Below are positions 1 to 10,749 of a stretch of 64,000 nt of DNA, piece by piece. The position numbers and the translations under genes are program-made. The notes below the pieces were generated by a model. It was not told the origin of the DNA. It did not search any database and saw nothing but the letters and a program-made list of their open reading frames with translations. Source of the DNA: Turnera subulata (Eukaryota; Streptophyta; Magnoliopsida; Malpighiales; Passifloraceae). The stretch's first letter is position 1; every line of letters starts with the position of its first letter. Location of the stretch: contig JAKUCV010002034.1 in assembly GCA_028386065.3 (NCBI GenBank), forward strand, positions 62,001 to 126,000. Direction: 5' to 3'.

Positions 1-2934
1 TCAGCAAAATAACTATCAATGCGGCTGTACCATGCTCTTGGAGCTTGTTTCAACCCATAGAGTGCCTTTTTCAACCTATACACATGATCTTCTTTGTCTT
101 CCACAACAAACCCAATAGGCTCTTCAACATACACTTCATCTAGTATTCCATTTAAGAATGCAAACTTCACATCTAAATGGTACACCTTCCACTTGTTCTG
201 TGCAGCAACTGCCAACAGCAATCTTATAGTATCAAGACGAGCCACAGGAGCGAAAGTCTCAAGATAGTCAAGACCAAATTGTTGAGCATAGCCTTTCACA
301 ACCAGCTTTGCTTTAAACTTTGAAATACTTCCATCAGGGTTTATTTTGGTGCGAAAGACCCATTTGACTCCAATAATCTTCTTGTTTCCTGGCCTCGCCT
401 CAAGCTCCCAAGTAGCATTCTTGTTGATCATGGCAATTTCAGTCTCCATTGCTTTTCTCCAATGCTCAAATTTTGCAGCCTCCTCATAGGAATTTGGTTC
501 AGTCTCTACAAAGTTACATCTCTCATAGACTTCAGCAAGTGGCTTGATCTTTGTAGGAGGAGTATCTGAATCATAATCCTCTAGATTAAGAGGTTCTTCA
601 CTTTGTATTGCTTTTGGAGAAACTGTTGAGCTTGCATTCTGAATTTTTTTAATCTTCCAATCCCAATAAGCATTCTCATCAATTTTGACATCCTTGTAGT
701 TACAATCTTCTCATTATCAATCAAGATTACCCGATAACCTTTTGATTTGCTGCTGTAGCCAAGAAAGATCCCTTTTTCTGCCTTGAAATCTAGCTTTCTT
801 CTTTTCTCAGCTAGAATATGAACATAACAGGGTGAGCCAAACACTTTAAGATGCTTAACTGTTGGTTTCTTACCAGTCCAAGCTTCAATGGGAGTCTTTC
901 CTTCAATTGACTTTGTTGGAAGCCTATTGATGAGATAGACAGAAGTGTAGGTAGCTTCTGCCCAAAATCTTTGAAGAAGTTTCTTTTCTGCTAACATGCT
1001 GCGAGCCATTTCCACTATGGTTCTATTCTTCCTTTCCACTACACCATTCTGCTGAGGCGAATAGGGCACAGTTAATTGATGTACTATGCCATTCTTGCTG
1101 CAAAATTCTTCAAAGCTGTTAGAAACATACTCCCCTCCTCTATCAGACCTCAACTTCTTTATCTTGCAATTGCTTTGGACTTCAACCATACTCTTGAACT
1201 TCTTGAACACCTCTAAAGTAGCCAACTTGTTCTTCAAGAAGTATACCCAAGCCATTGTTGTTAAATCATCAATGAATAGCAGAAAATACAAATTTCCACT
1301 AAGAGAGGGAGTTTGCATTGGCCCGCAAAGGTCAGTATGCACAAGCTCCAACTTCTGTGATGCTCTCCATGTTGAAGCACTAGAGAAAGCTGTTCTATGC
1401 ATTTTCCCTAACTGACATGGTTCACAAACAGCAGCAAAATCTTGTTCTAGTGGCAAATCTCTAACAATCTCCTTTTGAGCAGCTAGTTTCAATGAATGAA
1501 TACCAACATGACCACATCTTCTATGCCATAAATCACTCTCTTCAACATCACTTTTGAAAGTCATTTTAGCATGCATTTTCAAGTTCACAGGAAAAGCATT
1601 ATTCTGCATTCCAATCTCACAAATCCGCCTACCATTCTTTTCAACAATCATGCAGCAGTCATTTTCAAAGATAACTAAATATCCCTTCTTACTTAGTTGT
1701 GACACACTCAACAAATTATGCTTCAATCCAGGTACGAACAAGACATCTTTAATCACTTTAGTAACTCCATTAAAGATTGTAATCACAGTACCTTTACCAG
1801 CAGACATAAGCTTTGCACCATCAGCAGTCCTGACCTCCACATGTATTGAGTTGTCCAAACTTTTGAACCATTTTTTATTTCCAGTCATATGACTGGTGCA
1901 TCCATTGTTAATAAACCAGATAGTGTCATCTGATTTTTCTGCAAATTCATTGGCCATGAACATAAACTCTTCTTGCTTCTCTTCGTCTAGTTTAGCTTGA
2001 TGCTGAGTGTGACCTCTTTGTTGTTGTGTCTGGTCACGGTTTTGTTGCTGGTCATCTCCATTCTGTTTTGCTTTGCAATAGCGTTCAATGTGCCCAAGTT
2101 TCTGACAGTGATTACACTTTTTATTCTTCCAGCATCTGTGCTCCAAGTGGTTTGTCTTTCCACAAAACTTGCAAGGTGGAAAGAAAACTCATGAACTTGA
2201 GCCTTCTCCTTGTTGTTTTTTTTTTCTCCTTTCTGCTTCATTTCTGACTTGTTGCTGGCACCCTTTTGCTTAGCTTGAAAAGCAGTTTCAATCCCAGCTT
2301 CAACTCTTCTCACATGCCTCTGCTCTTGTGCTTCTAGTTTGCCAACAAGTTCAGGAACTAACATCTGCGTGATGTCCCTTGATTCTTCAATGGCAGCAAC
2401 TTTTGCTTCAAATCTGTCTACAACGGTGTTAAGAATTTTTTCAACTATTCTTACTTCAGGAATCTCTTCTCCATATAGCCTAATTTTGTTGACAATGCCT
2501 TGAGCTTTTGAGGCATACTCCCTAATAGTTTCTGTTTCTAACATCTTCAGCATTTCAAAATCTCTTCTCAAGTATTGCATCCTTATTTGTCTTGTTTCTT
2601 TAGACCCTCTGAATTGCTTTTCAAGGATCTCCCATGCTTCTTTGGCTGTTGTAGCTCCAACAATCAAAGGAAACATTTCTTCTGAAACCAAATAGAACAT
2701 AAATGACATTGCAGTATTATGCTTCTGCAATTGTTCATTGTATGTTCTCAATTGATTTACAGACATTTCTTCAATGTCCTCTTCTTCAGAAAAGCCTTCT
2801 TCAATTAAAAACCACAAGCCATTGGCTACAAGAAAGGATTTCATCCTTATAGCCCAATAGTTGTAGTTCTCTCCATAAAAAATGGGTGGTAGGGGTAACG
2901 ATGAGGTGGTTCTATTTGCAGGTTGTGTGTTCAT
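1..2934 (-). pseudogene. Broken copia gag-pol polyprotein
   Basis: The gag start at 2934 (MNTQPANRTT) leads into a UBN2-type gag domain. A frameshift near 2190 separates it from the CCHC zinc knuckle (CNHCQKLGHIERYC). The next frame carries the protease region, but the usual D(S/T)G active site reads NNG (within WFINNGCTSHMTG), so the catalytic Asp is lost. The integrase HHCC-like region (LWHRRCGH, CEPCQLGKMHR) and the RSDRGGEY core follow. A second frameshift near 690 moves into the reverse-transcriptase frame, where I read WKVYHLDVKFAFLNG and ALYGLKQAPRAWYSRIDS before the window ends. Compared with element 2 one Glu codon is missing after NGIL. Confidence is high that this is copia pol and high that it is inactive. 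Confidence 0.92.
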
Positions 2935-3014
2935 TTTGTGGTTTGGTGTTTAGGTAGGTGTTCGGGGCTGATTTTGCAAGGTTTCAATGAGTAGAACAGG
3001 CCTGAAAGAAGGCA

Positions 3015-3029
3015 CCTGCTCCGCTACCA
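3015..3029 (-). other. tRNA primer-binding site of copia element 1
   Basis: On the minus strand the sequence TGGTAGCGGAGCAGG lies two bases inside the LTR. It resembles the initiator-Met tRNA 3' complement used by most plant copia elements, with small differences. The same 15 bases recur at 35030-35044 in element 2. Confidence 0.75.
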
Positions 3030-3031
3030 AG

Positions 3032-3714
3032 TGTTGGTTTTGATTTCTTGAACAACTGGAATTTCAAACAAACATCGATGTTGGCTTCAAAACATCGATG
3101 TTGGAATCCTACTGGAATTTTGGCAGAATGTTTTCAACATCGATGTTGGAACAAGAACATCGATGTTTTGTGGATCAACAACTTCAAACAATTCGGCCGA
3201 ATGCTATGAACATCGATGTTGGAATTAGAACATCGATGTTCTTCTGGGAAAATCTGGAAAATTTCCAAAAAACTGCAGAAACGCAAGAAGTTGGTTTTCT
3301 TGGTTACTGTTCCATTAATTTTCTCTCAAATCTCACAAACTCTTGACTTGAACACTTAATGAACGAGTCAGAGAACATGTAGTGAAGTGAAAACACACAA
3401 TTACTCTTTTATTTCACTTGATTAACACTGATTACAACACTCAAATTTATAGGACAGAACCAGCCTATACCCACTCAACTCCACTAAACTTTAAACATAT
3501 TTATACAGCACTACTCTTTTGCTTTTTAGTAGTGTGTTTACTCATAATAGCACATCATTAAAAGAAAGCACACTACAATCAGGACAATATTATCAAAGTA
3601 CAATAATTAAATCACACTCACCACTCACACACTAGATTCTAGAAGTGACTGAAACCAAACTTACTGCTCCAAACTTACTGCAGTAATTTCTGCAGCTTGA
3701 TCACATAGCTAACA
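3032..3714 (-). repeat. 5' LTR of copia element 1
   Basis: The repeat begins TGTTGG and ends CTAACA on the plus strand, the reverse of the TG...CA ends expected. The inner end is two bases from the primer-binding site. It resembles the LTR at 34298-35027, including a TATA-like stretch near 3447-3456 on the minus strand. Six copies of the palindrome AACATCGATGTT occur at 3071, 3091, 3136, 3156, 3209 and 3229, as three pairs with 20-bp spacing. The outer end was placed by alignment to the terminus of the second element. Confidence 0.85.
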
Positions 3715-5250
3715 CTAATTATAATCATTTAACTGCGTTTTCTACCTCTTCGTTTCAATTGTCTTTGAATCTGTCATATTTGTCATGACCTCTAGGATTT
3801 GTCATATATATCGAGTTGTAAAACAAACAAATGCATACGTTGTAACCAGGAAAAATCAATTCTCCCAAAAAATTTTAAGAATCAAAATCACAATTGTTTG
3901 CAAGGTTAATTATGGGTTATGATGAGTTAGCGTTAGTTACACCACTTCTAAGTATTAATAAACATTAATTAGTGTTTGTTTGAGCTTTCAAGTCAGTAGT
4001 AATGAGTGGAGGTGAAATAAGCATGGCGTCCTTTGGTTTTGTGCAGATTCTAGGGACTTCCTCTGTGAGTGGGTGGGTGCAATCTCTGCTCATATATACA
4101 CTTTTTCGATTTCACTACAGGCAATCTCTCCAATTGAAGTAAAGAGAGTTGTGTGCCTCAACTATAATCAAACCACAAACAACAACAACAGCAACATCAG
4201 AGTTGTGTTATTTTTGCTTGGTCCTGTTGAAGACACAATCCTGTTATTTGAGGTATGAAGTCCAAGGGTTTGATAAAATGTCTATATGAGTTTCTTTTTG
4301 TGTATGAAAGGAAGAGGAGAAGAAGTCTAGAGCATATAGGAGTGTCTTTTTTTTGTATTTGGTTAAGCAAAGTGGAGTCTTGGAGTGGTTAGAAATCTTA
4401 GAGCTTTCAAGAGTCTTTGACAAAGTAGAGTTCTTTTTGGGGTTAGCCTCTTATCAACAACATGTTCATGTGGATGAACACAAAAGCAGCTGTGATCTTT
4501 TGTGTTTAAAATCTCAGTGGTGTAATGCATTTTGTGAGAATGAATGAACGAAGACACTTCTTCTGTAGAAATCAAGTATTGTGATTAATTGTTGATGCAT
4601 TGTTCTCTTCCTGTGCTCTATTAATTGGTTAAAATCATGCAGAACCCTGTTGTTCATTGGCTCTTCTCTATTCGTCTGCTCTCATGCACATGACCTGTTT
4701 TACTTTCAACCATGGAAACTAAGGGAATCATCAATGTCTTAGACAAAAGGTTTTCCGGGAAGCATCAACAATTAAGCCAAGTTGCATTGCTTTTTCAAGG
4801 ACAATTATTCCAAACCATGCGTGGAGTGTCTGATTATATTTGCAGCAGATTTTAAGGAAAAGTTGATACCCAAATCCTAATAATCCAATTTTTTATATAT
4901 TTTCTATATATATAAAGAAAATTTTATAACAATATTTTTAGAAATAACTCAAATATATGATTATAATTACAGAGAAACTTTCCACACAATCTTCAGCATA
5001 TAGTATATTCTTCGCGTGTGTTGTTTCATTCATATTTATTCTTGGATACAATTAAGCACTGATAAGATTCTGAGCTGGGAATTCAAGCATATATATTATC
5101 CCTTACTTGTTGTTTCATTCATTCCTCGCGTGTGATGTTTGTAAACCAGAAAGATAATTCACTGTGCAAGATGCTTTATTGCCTTTTGGTCCACTTCTCA
5201 GGCTATTTACCCTTCAGCTTACCAATGAATGCTCAGATGGGTTCCCCAAC
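3715..5250. other. Spacer upstream of CNL A
   Basis: I see no gene here. The part from about 4210 to 5250 is paralogous to the regions upstream of C (about 17060-18213), F (42231-43153) and H (about 54650-55806), so it is duplicated promoter-distal sequence. From 3715 to about 3760 there is a match to the flank near 42190. The short open frame at 5132-5452 recurs in these copies only because the promoter itself is conserved. Confidence 0.7.
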
Positions 5251-5489
5251 TATATATATAAACCCTCATACCCAACCCCCAGTTGTGCCTGTTAAACACC
5301 AAACACAACCCAAAAAAATTTTCCTTCATACACTAGCAGTAATCAAGCTAAAACCTCATCCTTTGGTAAGAGTTTACTTAAATTTCCAGTTATCATGCAC
5401 TAGCAGAATTCTATTATTTGTTTCCTTTTTTCTTGAACCTTTACTTCCCTAGTTCTTACACAGATGGTTTTCCTTCTTGAAACAGAGTC
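5251..5489 (+). promoter_or_regulatory. TATA box and 5' leader of CNL A, with 5' UTR intron
   Basis: TATATATATAAA at 5251-5262 is the likely TATA box, putting transcription start near 5285. A GT-AG intron is predicted at 5366-5485: donor CTTTG/GTAAGA, acceptor GAAACAG/AG. It ends 4 nt before the ATG at 5490. The spliced leader has no upstream ATG, but the retained intron would add one at 5464, out of frame with the coding sequence. The layout is conserved in C, F and H. Confidence 0.72.
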
Positions 5490-8400
5490 ATGGCCAGAGC
5501 TATGGTGGCAAGTGCTGCTCTGTCCGCCCTCTTTAATGTTTTGCTGGAAAGGCTGGCTTCTCGTGAGGTTGTGGACTTCTTCCGGGGTGGCCAACTCAGT
5601 CGTAGGCTGCTGCAGAACTTGGAAACAACCTTGAACACTGTCAGTGCAGTGCTTGATGATGCAGAGGAGAAGCAGATTACTTCACCTTTTGTGAAGAGAT
5701 GGTTGGATTATCTCAAAGATGTTGCCTATGATGCTGACGATTTCCTGGACGAGATTGCTTGCAAGATGGAGTTCAAACAAGTCCATCAATCCTGCTCTGA
5801 TCAGGTGCGACACTTACTCCTCTCTTCTGTTAATCCATGTAGAAATGGGGTGGGAGATCATATGAAAGCAAGATTGGAAGACATCCTTGAGAGGCTAGAC
5901 CACTTGTTACAACAAAACGGCATACTTGGTCTAGTGGAGCGAGCTGGAGTGGGAGTATCATCAACGTCATCCCAGAGAATGCAAACTACTTCTCTAGTAG
6001 ATGACTCTGGAATTTATGGCAGGGACGGTGACAAGGAAGCCATAATGACATCAGTGCTATCCGAAGATGCAAACTCCAGACACCTTGGGGTGGTGCCCAT
6101 CACAGGTATGGGGGGGATTGGAAAAACCACACTTGCGCAGCAGGTCTACAATGACAATAGGGTGAAGCAGCAGTTTGGCAAATATAGAGCATGGGTTTGT
6201 GTCTCAGAAGAGTCTGACGTGCACAAGCTCACCATGAACATCTTTAAGCAAATAGGATTGAACAATTTTGATTCCTCAACTCCCAACCAACTGCAGCATA
6301 AGTTAGAGGACGAAAGTGAAGAGTCTGATGTGCACAAGCTCACCAGGAACATTCATAGGGAAATCAGAATGACCAATTATGATTCCCTAACTCCCAACCA
6401 ACTGCAGGATAAGTTGAAGGAGGCAGTAGGAGGGCAAAAGATTTTGCTTGTTTTAGATGATGTTTGGAATGACAAATATGATTGGTGGGAGTCCTTACTA
6501 GCGCCATTGAAGAACTCTGTTGCACAAGGCAGTAAGGTGGTTGTTACCACACGGATCCAAAGTGTAGCATCCGTGATGTCTACTGTTCCAAGTCTCCAAT
6601 TACGACAATTGAATGAAGATGATTGTTGGTCGTTGTTTGCGAAGCATGCCTTTGATGATTGCAGTCCCAGCTCATATCCAGACTTGGCAGAGATTGGAAG
6701 AAGAATATCCAGAAGGTGTAAAGGCCTACCGTTGGCTGCAAAAACCATGGGAGCTTTACTCCGTTCTGAAAGGGATGCTAAAGGGTGGGAGATGATATTG
6801 GAGAGCAATATATGGGATTTGCGGAATGACAACATTACTCCAGCTCTTAGACTTAGCTACAATTATCTTCCGCCGCATCTCAAGCAATGCTTTGCTTATT
6901 GTGCTCTATTCCCCAAGGACTTCGAATTTAGAAAGGAATACTTGATCCTTTTGTGGATGGCAGAAGGGTTTATACAACCTAATCGAAATAGAGGCATGGA
7001 AGCGATTGGTGCGGAGTACTTTGAAGATCTTGCATCAAGGTCCTTCTTTCAAAAATTGGGAGGAACTAAAGATCGTAATTGCTTTGTAATGCATGACCTC
7101 ATCCATGACTTGGCAAGATCTATATCAAGAGAGTTTTGCTTTAATGGCGAAGGAGATGTCAATTCAGGTGGACTTACAAAAAGGACTCGGCATTTGTATC
7201 TTACAGGGAATGGAGGATCAATTTTCTCAGATAAGAAAGTAGAGGTCTTGCGTTCCTTGATATGTTCGGAGCAAGGTGCAGATGAAGATGCGATGAGGCA
7301 TCTTGAAAACAATGTCTCAAGTCTCCGGCGGTTGAGAGTGCTGGATTTAAGAGGTTCTTTTGGTGGCATATCAAATCTGGTTGCAAGCTCCAAACATTTA
7401 AGGCTGATGGGACTTAGAGGCTTCAACTCTTTGAAAAAGTTACCAAAAAATGTGACTACTCTTTGCAAGTTGCAGACATTGGTGGTGGAAGATTGTTTGG
7501 GACTTACTACATTATCTGATTCAATAAGCAATTTGAAGCATCTGAGGCATTTGAGCCTGAAGAGAACGTCACTCAAGGCGATACCGGACTCAATAGGGAA
7601 GTTGAAGGATTTGAGGCATCTAGATCTTGGAGAAACTCAAATTGAACGGCTTCCTGGATCTATATGTGGTTTGTACTATTTGCAGACTTTAAACTTAGGG
7701 TGGTGCAGAAATCTTGTGGAGCTTCCAGACAAGATGATGGATTTAATCAACTTGTGCCTTCTTGATATTCAGTGCTGTTTTCGTTTGGAATATATGCCAG
7801 CAGATATAGGTAAATTGATCAAGCTCCAAACACTGCCAAGACTCGTTGTGGGGAAAGAGCGAGGGTCTAGCATTCGGGAGTTAGGGGAGCTTCGAAGTTT
7901 GCAAGGAAGATTAGAGCTCGAAAATCTTGAGAATGTTGTGGATGAAGGAGATGCCTTGGGAGCTAATTTAAAAGAGAAGAAGGGACTGAAGGAATTGACG
8001 TTTTCTTGGGGGTGGAATGTTGTGGATAACTCAGACCTTGACCGAAGCGTACTCCAGCACTTGCAGCCCCACGTGGATGTGAGATCCGCGGAGATTAGGG
8101 GGTATAGGGGTACAAGTTTTCCAGATTGGGTTGGAGACTCTTCTTATTCCTACATCGTGAGATTGGAACTCTGGGAATGTAGAAACTGCACCCATTTGCC
8201 ACCACTTGGGCAGTTGCCATCTCTAGAAGAACTCTTGATACTTAGGTTTGGGTCTCTAGTGTCGGTGGGGCCCGAGTTTTTCTATGGGAGTCGCCGCAAT
8301 CCCATCCAACCATTTAGATCCCTCCAAGAATTGGTATTTTCAGGAATGCCACAATGGAAGGAATGGATTTGTGCTGCTGCTGCTGATGATGATGCAGATG

Positions 8401-8963
8401 ATGGCAACAACAGAATGCCCTTCCCTCTTCTAAACACTCTATTTATTGAACAATGTCCGAAGCTGAGGGAGATCAAACACATCTCGCTCCCATCCCTTCG
8501 CTCCTTGTCTCTATTTAAATGTTCAGAATTGGAATCGGTGGGTTTGTCGTCCACGTTACAAGAACTTACGATTGACGATATTGCTGGGCTAATGCGTTGG
8601 GGTTTGCATAAACTCCCTTCCCTTTCAATCTTGTGGCTACATCATGATCAAGATATGGAATCCTTCCCCAACAACATATTGTTGCCTTCCAGTCTTTCCG
8701 AAATTACAATCTCTGATCTTGGGAATATAAAATCATTGGATTACGAAGGGCTTCGACACCTTACTTGTCTTCAAACATTGACCATCTCGAATTGCCCGAA
8801 GCTTGAAAGAATACCAGAAGAAGGATTGCCCTCTTTCCTTTGCCATTTAGATATTTCTGGCTGTCCTCTGCTGGAGAAAAGTTGCGAGAAGGAGAAAGGG
8901 GAAGATTGGCCCAAGATTTCTCACATCCCCACCCTATGGATTAACCGCAAAAGAATCAGCTAA
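5490..8963 (+). CDS. CNL A: CC-NB-ARC-LRR disease resistance protein (RPP13-like/RGA type), 1157 aa
   Basis: Probable intracellular immune receptor. An Rx-type coiled coil spans about residues 1-130 (with AYDADDFLDEIA as the EDVID-like motif). NB-ARC motifs seen are the P-loop GMGGIGKTT (206-214, Lys212), kinase-2 LLVLDDVW (Asp323-Asp324), GLPLAAK from 412, RNBS-D CFAYCALFP and MHD at 534-536. About 20 irregular LRRs fill residues 560-1150. The coding region is one exon. The start is the first ATG after the predicted 5' UTR intron and matches every paralogue (MA.AMV.SAALSALFNVLL). Oddity: 37 codons between RNBS-A and kinase-2 are tandemly duplicated (6207-6317 and 6318-6428), which puts kinase-2 37 residues further along than in C, D, F and H. 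The last roughly 120 residues are almost identical to F. No frameshift or stop is visible; whether the enlarged NB-ARC still works is unknown. Confidence 0.95.
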   Translation: MARAMVASAALSALFNVLLERLASREVVDFFRGGQLSRRLLQNLETTLNTVSAVLDDAEEKQITSPFVKRWLDYLKDVAYDADDFLDEIACKMEFKQVHQSCSDQVRHLLLSSVNPCRNGVGDHMKARLEDILERLDHLLQQNGILGLVERAGVGVSSTSSQRMQTTSLVDDSGIYGRDGDKEAIMTSVLSEDANSRHLGVVPITGMGGIGKTTLAQQVYNDNRVKQQFGKYRAWVCVSEESDVHKLTMNIFKQIGLNNFDSSTPNQLQHKLEDESEESDVHKLTRNIHREIRMTNYDSLTPNQLQDKLKEAVGGQKILLVLDDVWNDKYDWWESLLAPLKNSVAQGSKVVVTTRIQSVASVMSTVPSLQLRQLNEDDCWSLFAKHAFDDCSPSSYPDLAEIGRRISRRCKGLPLAAKTMGALLRSERDAKGWEMILESNIWDLRNDNITPALRLSYNYLPPHLKQCFAYCALFPKDFEFRKEYLILLWMAEGFIQPNRNRGMEAIGAEYFEDLASRSFFQKLGGTKDRNCFVMHDLIHDLARSISREFCFNGEGDVNSGGLTKRTRHLYLTGNGGSIFSDKKVEVLRSLICSEQGADEDAMRHLENNVSSLRRLRVLDLRGSFGGISNLVASSKHLRLMGLRGFNSLKKLPKNVTTLCKLQTLVVEDCLGLTTLSDSISNLKHLRHLSLKRTSLKAIPDSIGKLKDLRHLDLGETQIERLPGSICGLYYLQTLNLGWCRNLVELPDKMMDLINLCLLDIQCCFRLEYMPADIGKLIKLQTLPRLVVGKERGSSIRELGELRSLQGRLELENLENVVDEGDALGANLKEKKGLKELTFSWGWNVVDNSDLDRSVLQHLQPHVDVRSAEIRGYRGTSFPDWVGDSSYSYIVRLELWECRNCTHLPPLGQLPSLEELLILRFGSLVSVGPEFFYGSRRNPIQPFRSLQELVFSGMPQWKEWICAAAADDDADDGNNRMPFPLLNTLFIEQCPKLREIKHISLPSLRSLSLFKCSELESVGLSSTLQELTIDDIAGLMRWGLHKLPSLSILWLHHDQDMESFPNNILLPSSLSEITISDLGNIKSLDYEGLRHLTCLQTLTISNCPKLERIPEEGLPSFLCHLDISGCPLLEKSCEKEKGEDWPKISHIPTLWINRKRIS

Positions 8964-10000
8964 TGCAACGAAGGAGCAGTCTAAAAATCTCTCATTTCTT
9001 ACTTTACCAAGCAGCAAGGTATGCAGTAGAGCAATCACAAATTTTCCCTTCCCTCTCCTTAATTTGTAAAACTCTTCGTATTCTCATGACTCTTTCTTTT
9101 CTTTATCTTGCAGTATAATAAAACTGGCAATCAAAAATTTCTGGGAAAGTAGATCGGTCTCCCAACTCCAACTGTCACTGAGCCGGAGATTCCCAATGCT
9201 GGAAATAAAACTGGCAAGCAATTAAGGTAATGTTAATAATGGAACTGCTATTGTAAAAATAAGGAAGGTATTGCTTCTTCTCTTTTGTCTGTTCTGTAAA
9301 CTGTTGTTGTATCATTTTTTTCTGCCCGTTTCCTACCAATTCATGATGCTTCATAATGAGGGGTCATCATGTTTCTGCAGGAAGCTCTGAAGATGGATGT
9401 CAAAGTATCTCCTCACTGCAGGACAATGGAGGAGGAGGAGGAGGAGGAGGACAGGTGTGGTGCGCTGTTGCTATGGCAGAGAGTAGGAAATGGGAGTGGG
9501 GAGGTATTGCTATTTACTTTTCAGCCCCATTAGAGACTCATGTAAAAAGGTGCACAACAGTTCAAGGATATTAATCATTCACTTGACCTGTCCAGTGAAA
9601 AATGAATCATAAAATAAAACGTGAACGACAGTTCATCATACTTTCAAGGATATTATTAATCATATCACTTTATCAAGTTCTTGAGAAGGAGTCAGTTGAT
9701 GATTCTAATATTAGTAAGTTCTTTCTCCTTAATTTCCCTCCCTTATGTGTCAATGATCAAGGTCTTGTTAATGATGGAACTGCTACTATAAGATTGAGAA
9801 GGGTGTTGCTCCTTCTCTTCTATGTGTTCTGTAAACTGTAAACTGTAAACTGTTGTGGGGTTTCTGTTTCTGCAATTCGCAATTAGTTCTTTCTCCTTAA
9901 TTTCCCTCCCTTATGTATCATGCTCAATCTTTTTGCTGCTCCTTTTCATAAATAAATGCCTAAGGATCTCCTGAACCTTTCTAAGTTGATGTTCGAATCA
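8964..10000 (+). other. 3' UTR of CNL A with two predicted introns, then duplicated spacer
   Basis: Donor AAG/GTATGC and acceptor TTGCAG/TATAAT define a 3' UTR intron at 9019-9113. A second, at 9227-9380, has donor AAG/GTAATG and acceptor TTCTGCAG/GAAG. The exon after it carries a GGA microsatellite (about 9427-9450). A diverged second copy of the intron-2 region starts near 9760. The first donor is 55 nt after the stop codon. The same units follow every CNL in the window. Confidence 0.6.
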
Positions 10001-10123
10001 AATCCGGGTGATGTGAATGGAGCATGCACAGTTGGTAGGGTGCCACCTTAATAGGTGCCGATTGAAGCCCGGGAGAGATTAGTCCTGTGTTGACGGGGAT
10101 ACTGTTCTAGTATAAAAAAAAAA
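10001..10123 (+). mobile_element. tRNA-derived SINE, copy after CNL A
   Basis: A 123-bp body with a B-box-like stretch (GATTGAAGCCCGGG) and an A-rich tail is flanked by near-identical 18-19 bp direct repeats: 9983-10000 (AAGTTGATGTTCGAATCA) and 10124-10142 (AAGTTGAGTGTACGAATCA). The same insertion sits at 48074 and 60661, so it predates the duplications. B and G (near 16390 and 54220) keep only its beginning. Confidence 0.65.
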
Positions 10124-10142
10124 AAGTTGAGTGTACGAATCA

Positions 10143-10593
10143 CATATGCAGAAAACAAATGGACACAGTAACTAGGAGAAAACCTGAACCAAGCAATCCC
10201 AGTAACAAGCCTGAGATGCAACTTATAGGCGACAGTTCCTGAGGAATCTCCAGTTTCAGTTCGGGAAGAATTTTACAGAAGTGAACTGGGAGTGTAAATC
10301 CTGTCCAGACCATATAAATAAAAAATTTTGCACAACAATATTGCACCATTGATCCATATCAAAACTCCTACACCTCATCTCTATTTTAACAATCCCCTTT
10401 TTCGACCACCAGAATGTGCAGTTTCTGTTCTCCATCTGAAAAGCCCTCTGCTCCCATAATTTAACATTCTAAGATATCAAAAAAATGTAGCACATCCTCC
10501 AAAATCAGCAACGGGGAAGTATCTCTACAGAGACATTCCTTCTGCTAAGGCTAATCGGATTGCGGAAAACAGGAAAATAAAGAGAGACCGAAA
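10143..10593 (-). other. Relic of thioredoxin 3' UTR
   Basis: This stretch matches the sequence downstream of the intact thioredoxin gene (60804-61246) almost throughout, and recurs at 40880-41342 and 48214-48664. No open frame here is convincing. It marks the duplicated thioredoxin 3' end. Confidence 0.6.
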
Positions 10594-10749
10594 TTAACTT
10601 TTAGCTGCAGCAGAGATGAGCTCGAAAATGACAGCAGTCTTCTTTTGGAGCTCTACCTTGTCAGCTCCAACAAGTTTGTCCACTTGTCCCCCTTCTTTAA
10701 GAAAGAAAAATGTAGGAGTGGCCTTAATTTCCCAGGAGGTACTGAGTTC
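10594..10749 (-). pseudogene. Thioredoxin h last-exon fragment, after CNL A
   Basis: The minus strand encodes an in-frame copy of exon 4 of the gene at 61247-62203: [20 protein letters not shown] through ISAAAKS and stop, including the cis-Pro of the ATPT motif. The acceptor AG is kept (CATGTAG/GAAC). About 130 bp of the preceding intron remains, ending in a poly-A stretch near 10900, and exon 3 with the active site is missing. It is a passenger fragment of CNL duplication. Confidence 0.85.

Larger units (their letters stand above)
1..3714 (-). mobile_element. Ty1/copia LTR retrotransposon, element 1, cut by window edge
   Basis: The element runs on the minus strand: 5' LTR (3032-3714), primer-binding site, gag, protease, integrase and the start of reverse transcriptase. 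The window edge falls inside reverse transcriptase, so the 3' LTR is not visible. The order protease-integrase-RT is diagnostic of copia rather than gypsy. The coding region is broken by at least two frameshifts and the protease active site is mutated, so this copy cannot be autonomous. It belongs to the same family as the element at 34298-39617: the gag starts are nearly identical and the LTRs share ends and palindromes. The corresponding spot upstream of gene F (near 42190) has similar flanking sequence without the element, which suggests insertion here after or independently of that duplication. Confidence 0.93.

Noticed and set aside
3071..3240. Regularly spaced short palindromes that could suggest a CRISPR-like array
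   Set aside because: They lie inside an LTR of a plant retrotransposon, the spacers are short and related, and no cas genes are expected in this genome.
5132..5452. A small open frame (MMFVNQKDNSLCKMLYC) recurring upstream of A, C, F and H
   Set aside because: It spans the TATA box and the 5' UTR and is conserved only because these promoters are recent duplicates; it lies mostly before the transcription start.
9356..9574. Gly/Arg/Glu-rich frames over the GGA repeats downstream of each CNL (also near 15964, 22216, 29791, 47102, 53810, 60198)
   Set aside because: The frames differ between copies and shift with repeat length. The sequence is better explained as 3' UTR exon with a microsatellite.
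10140..10349. Minus-strand frame MVQYCCAKFFIYMVW also at 48211-48420
   Set aside because: It falls in the thioredoxin 3' UTR relic and is disrupted in the copies at 40880 and 60804.
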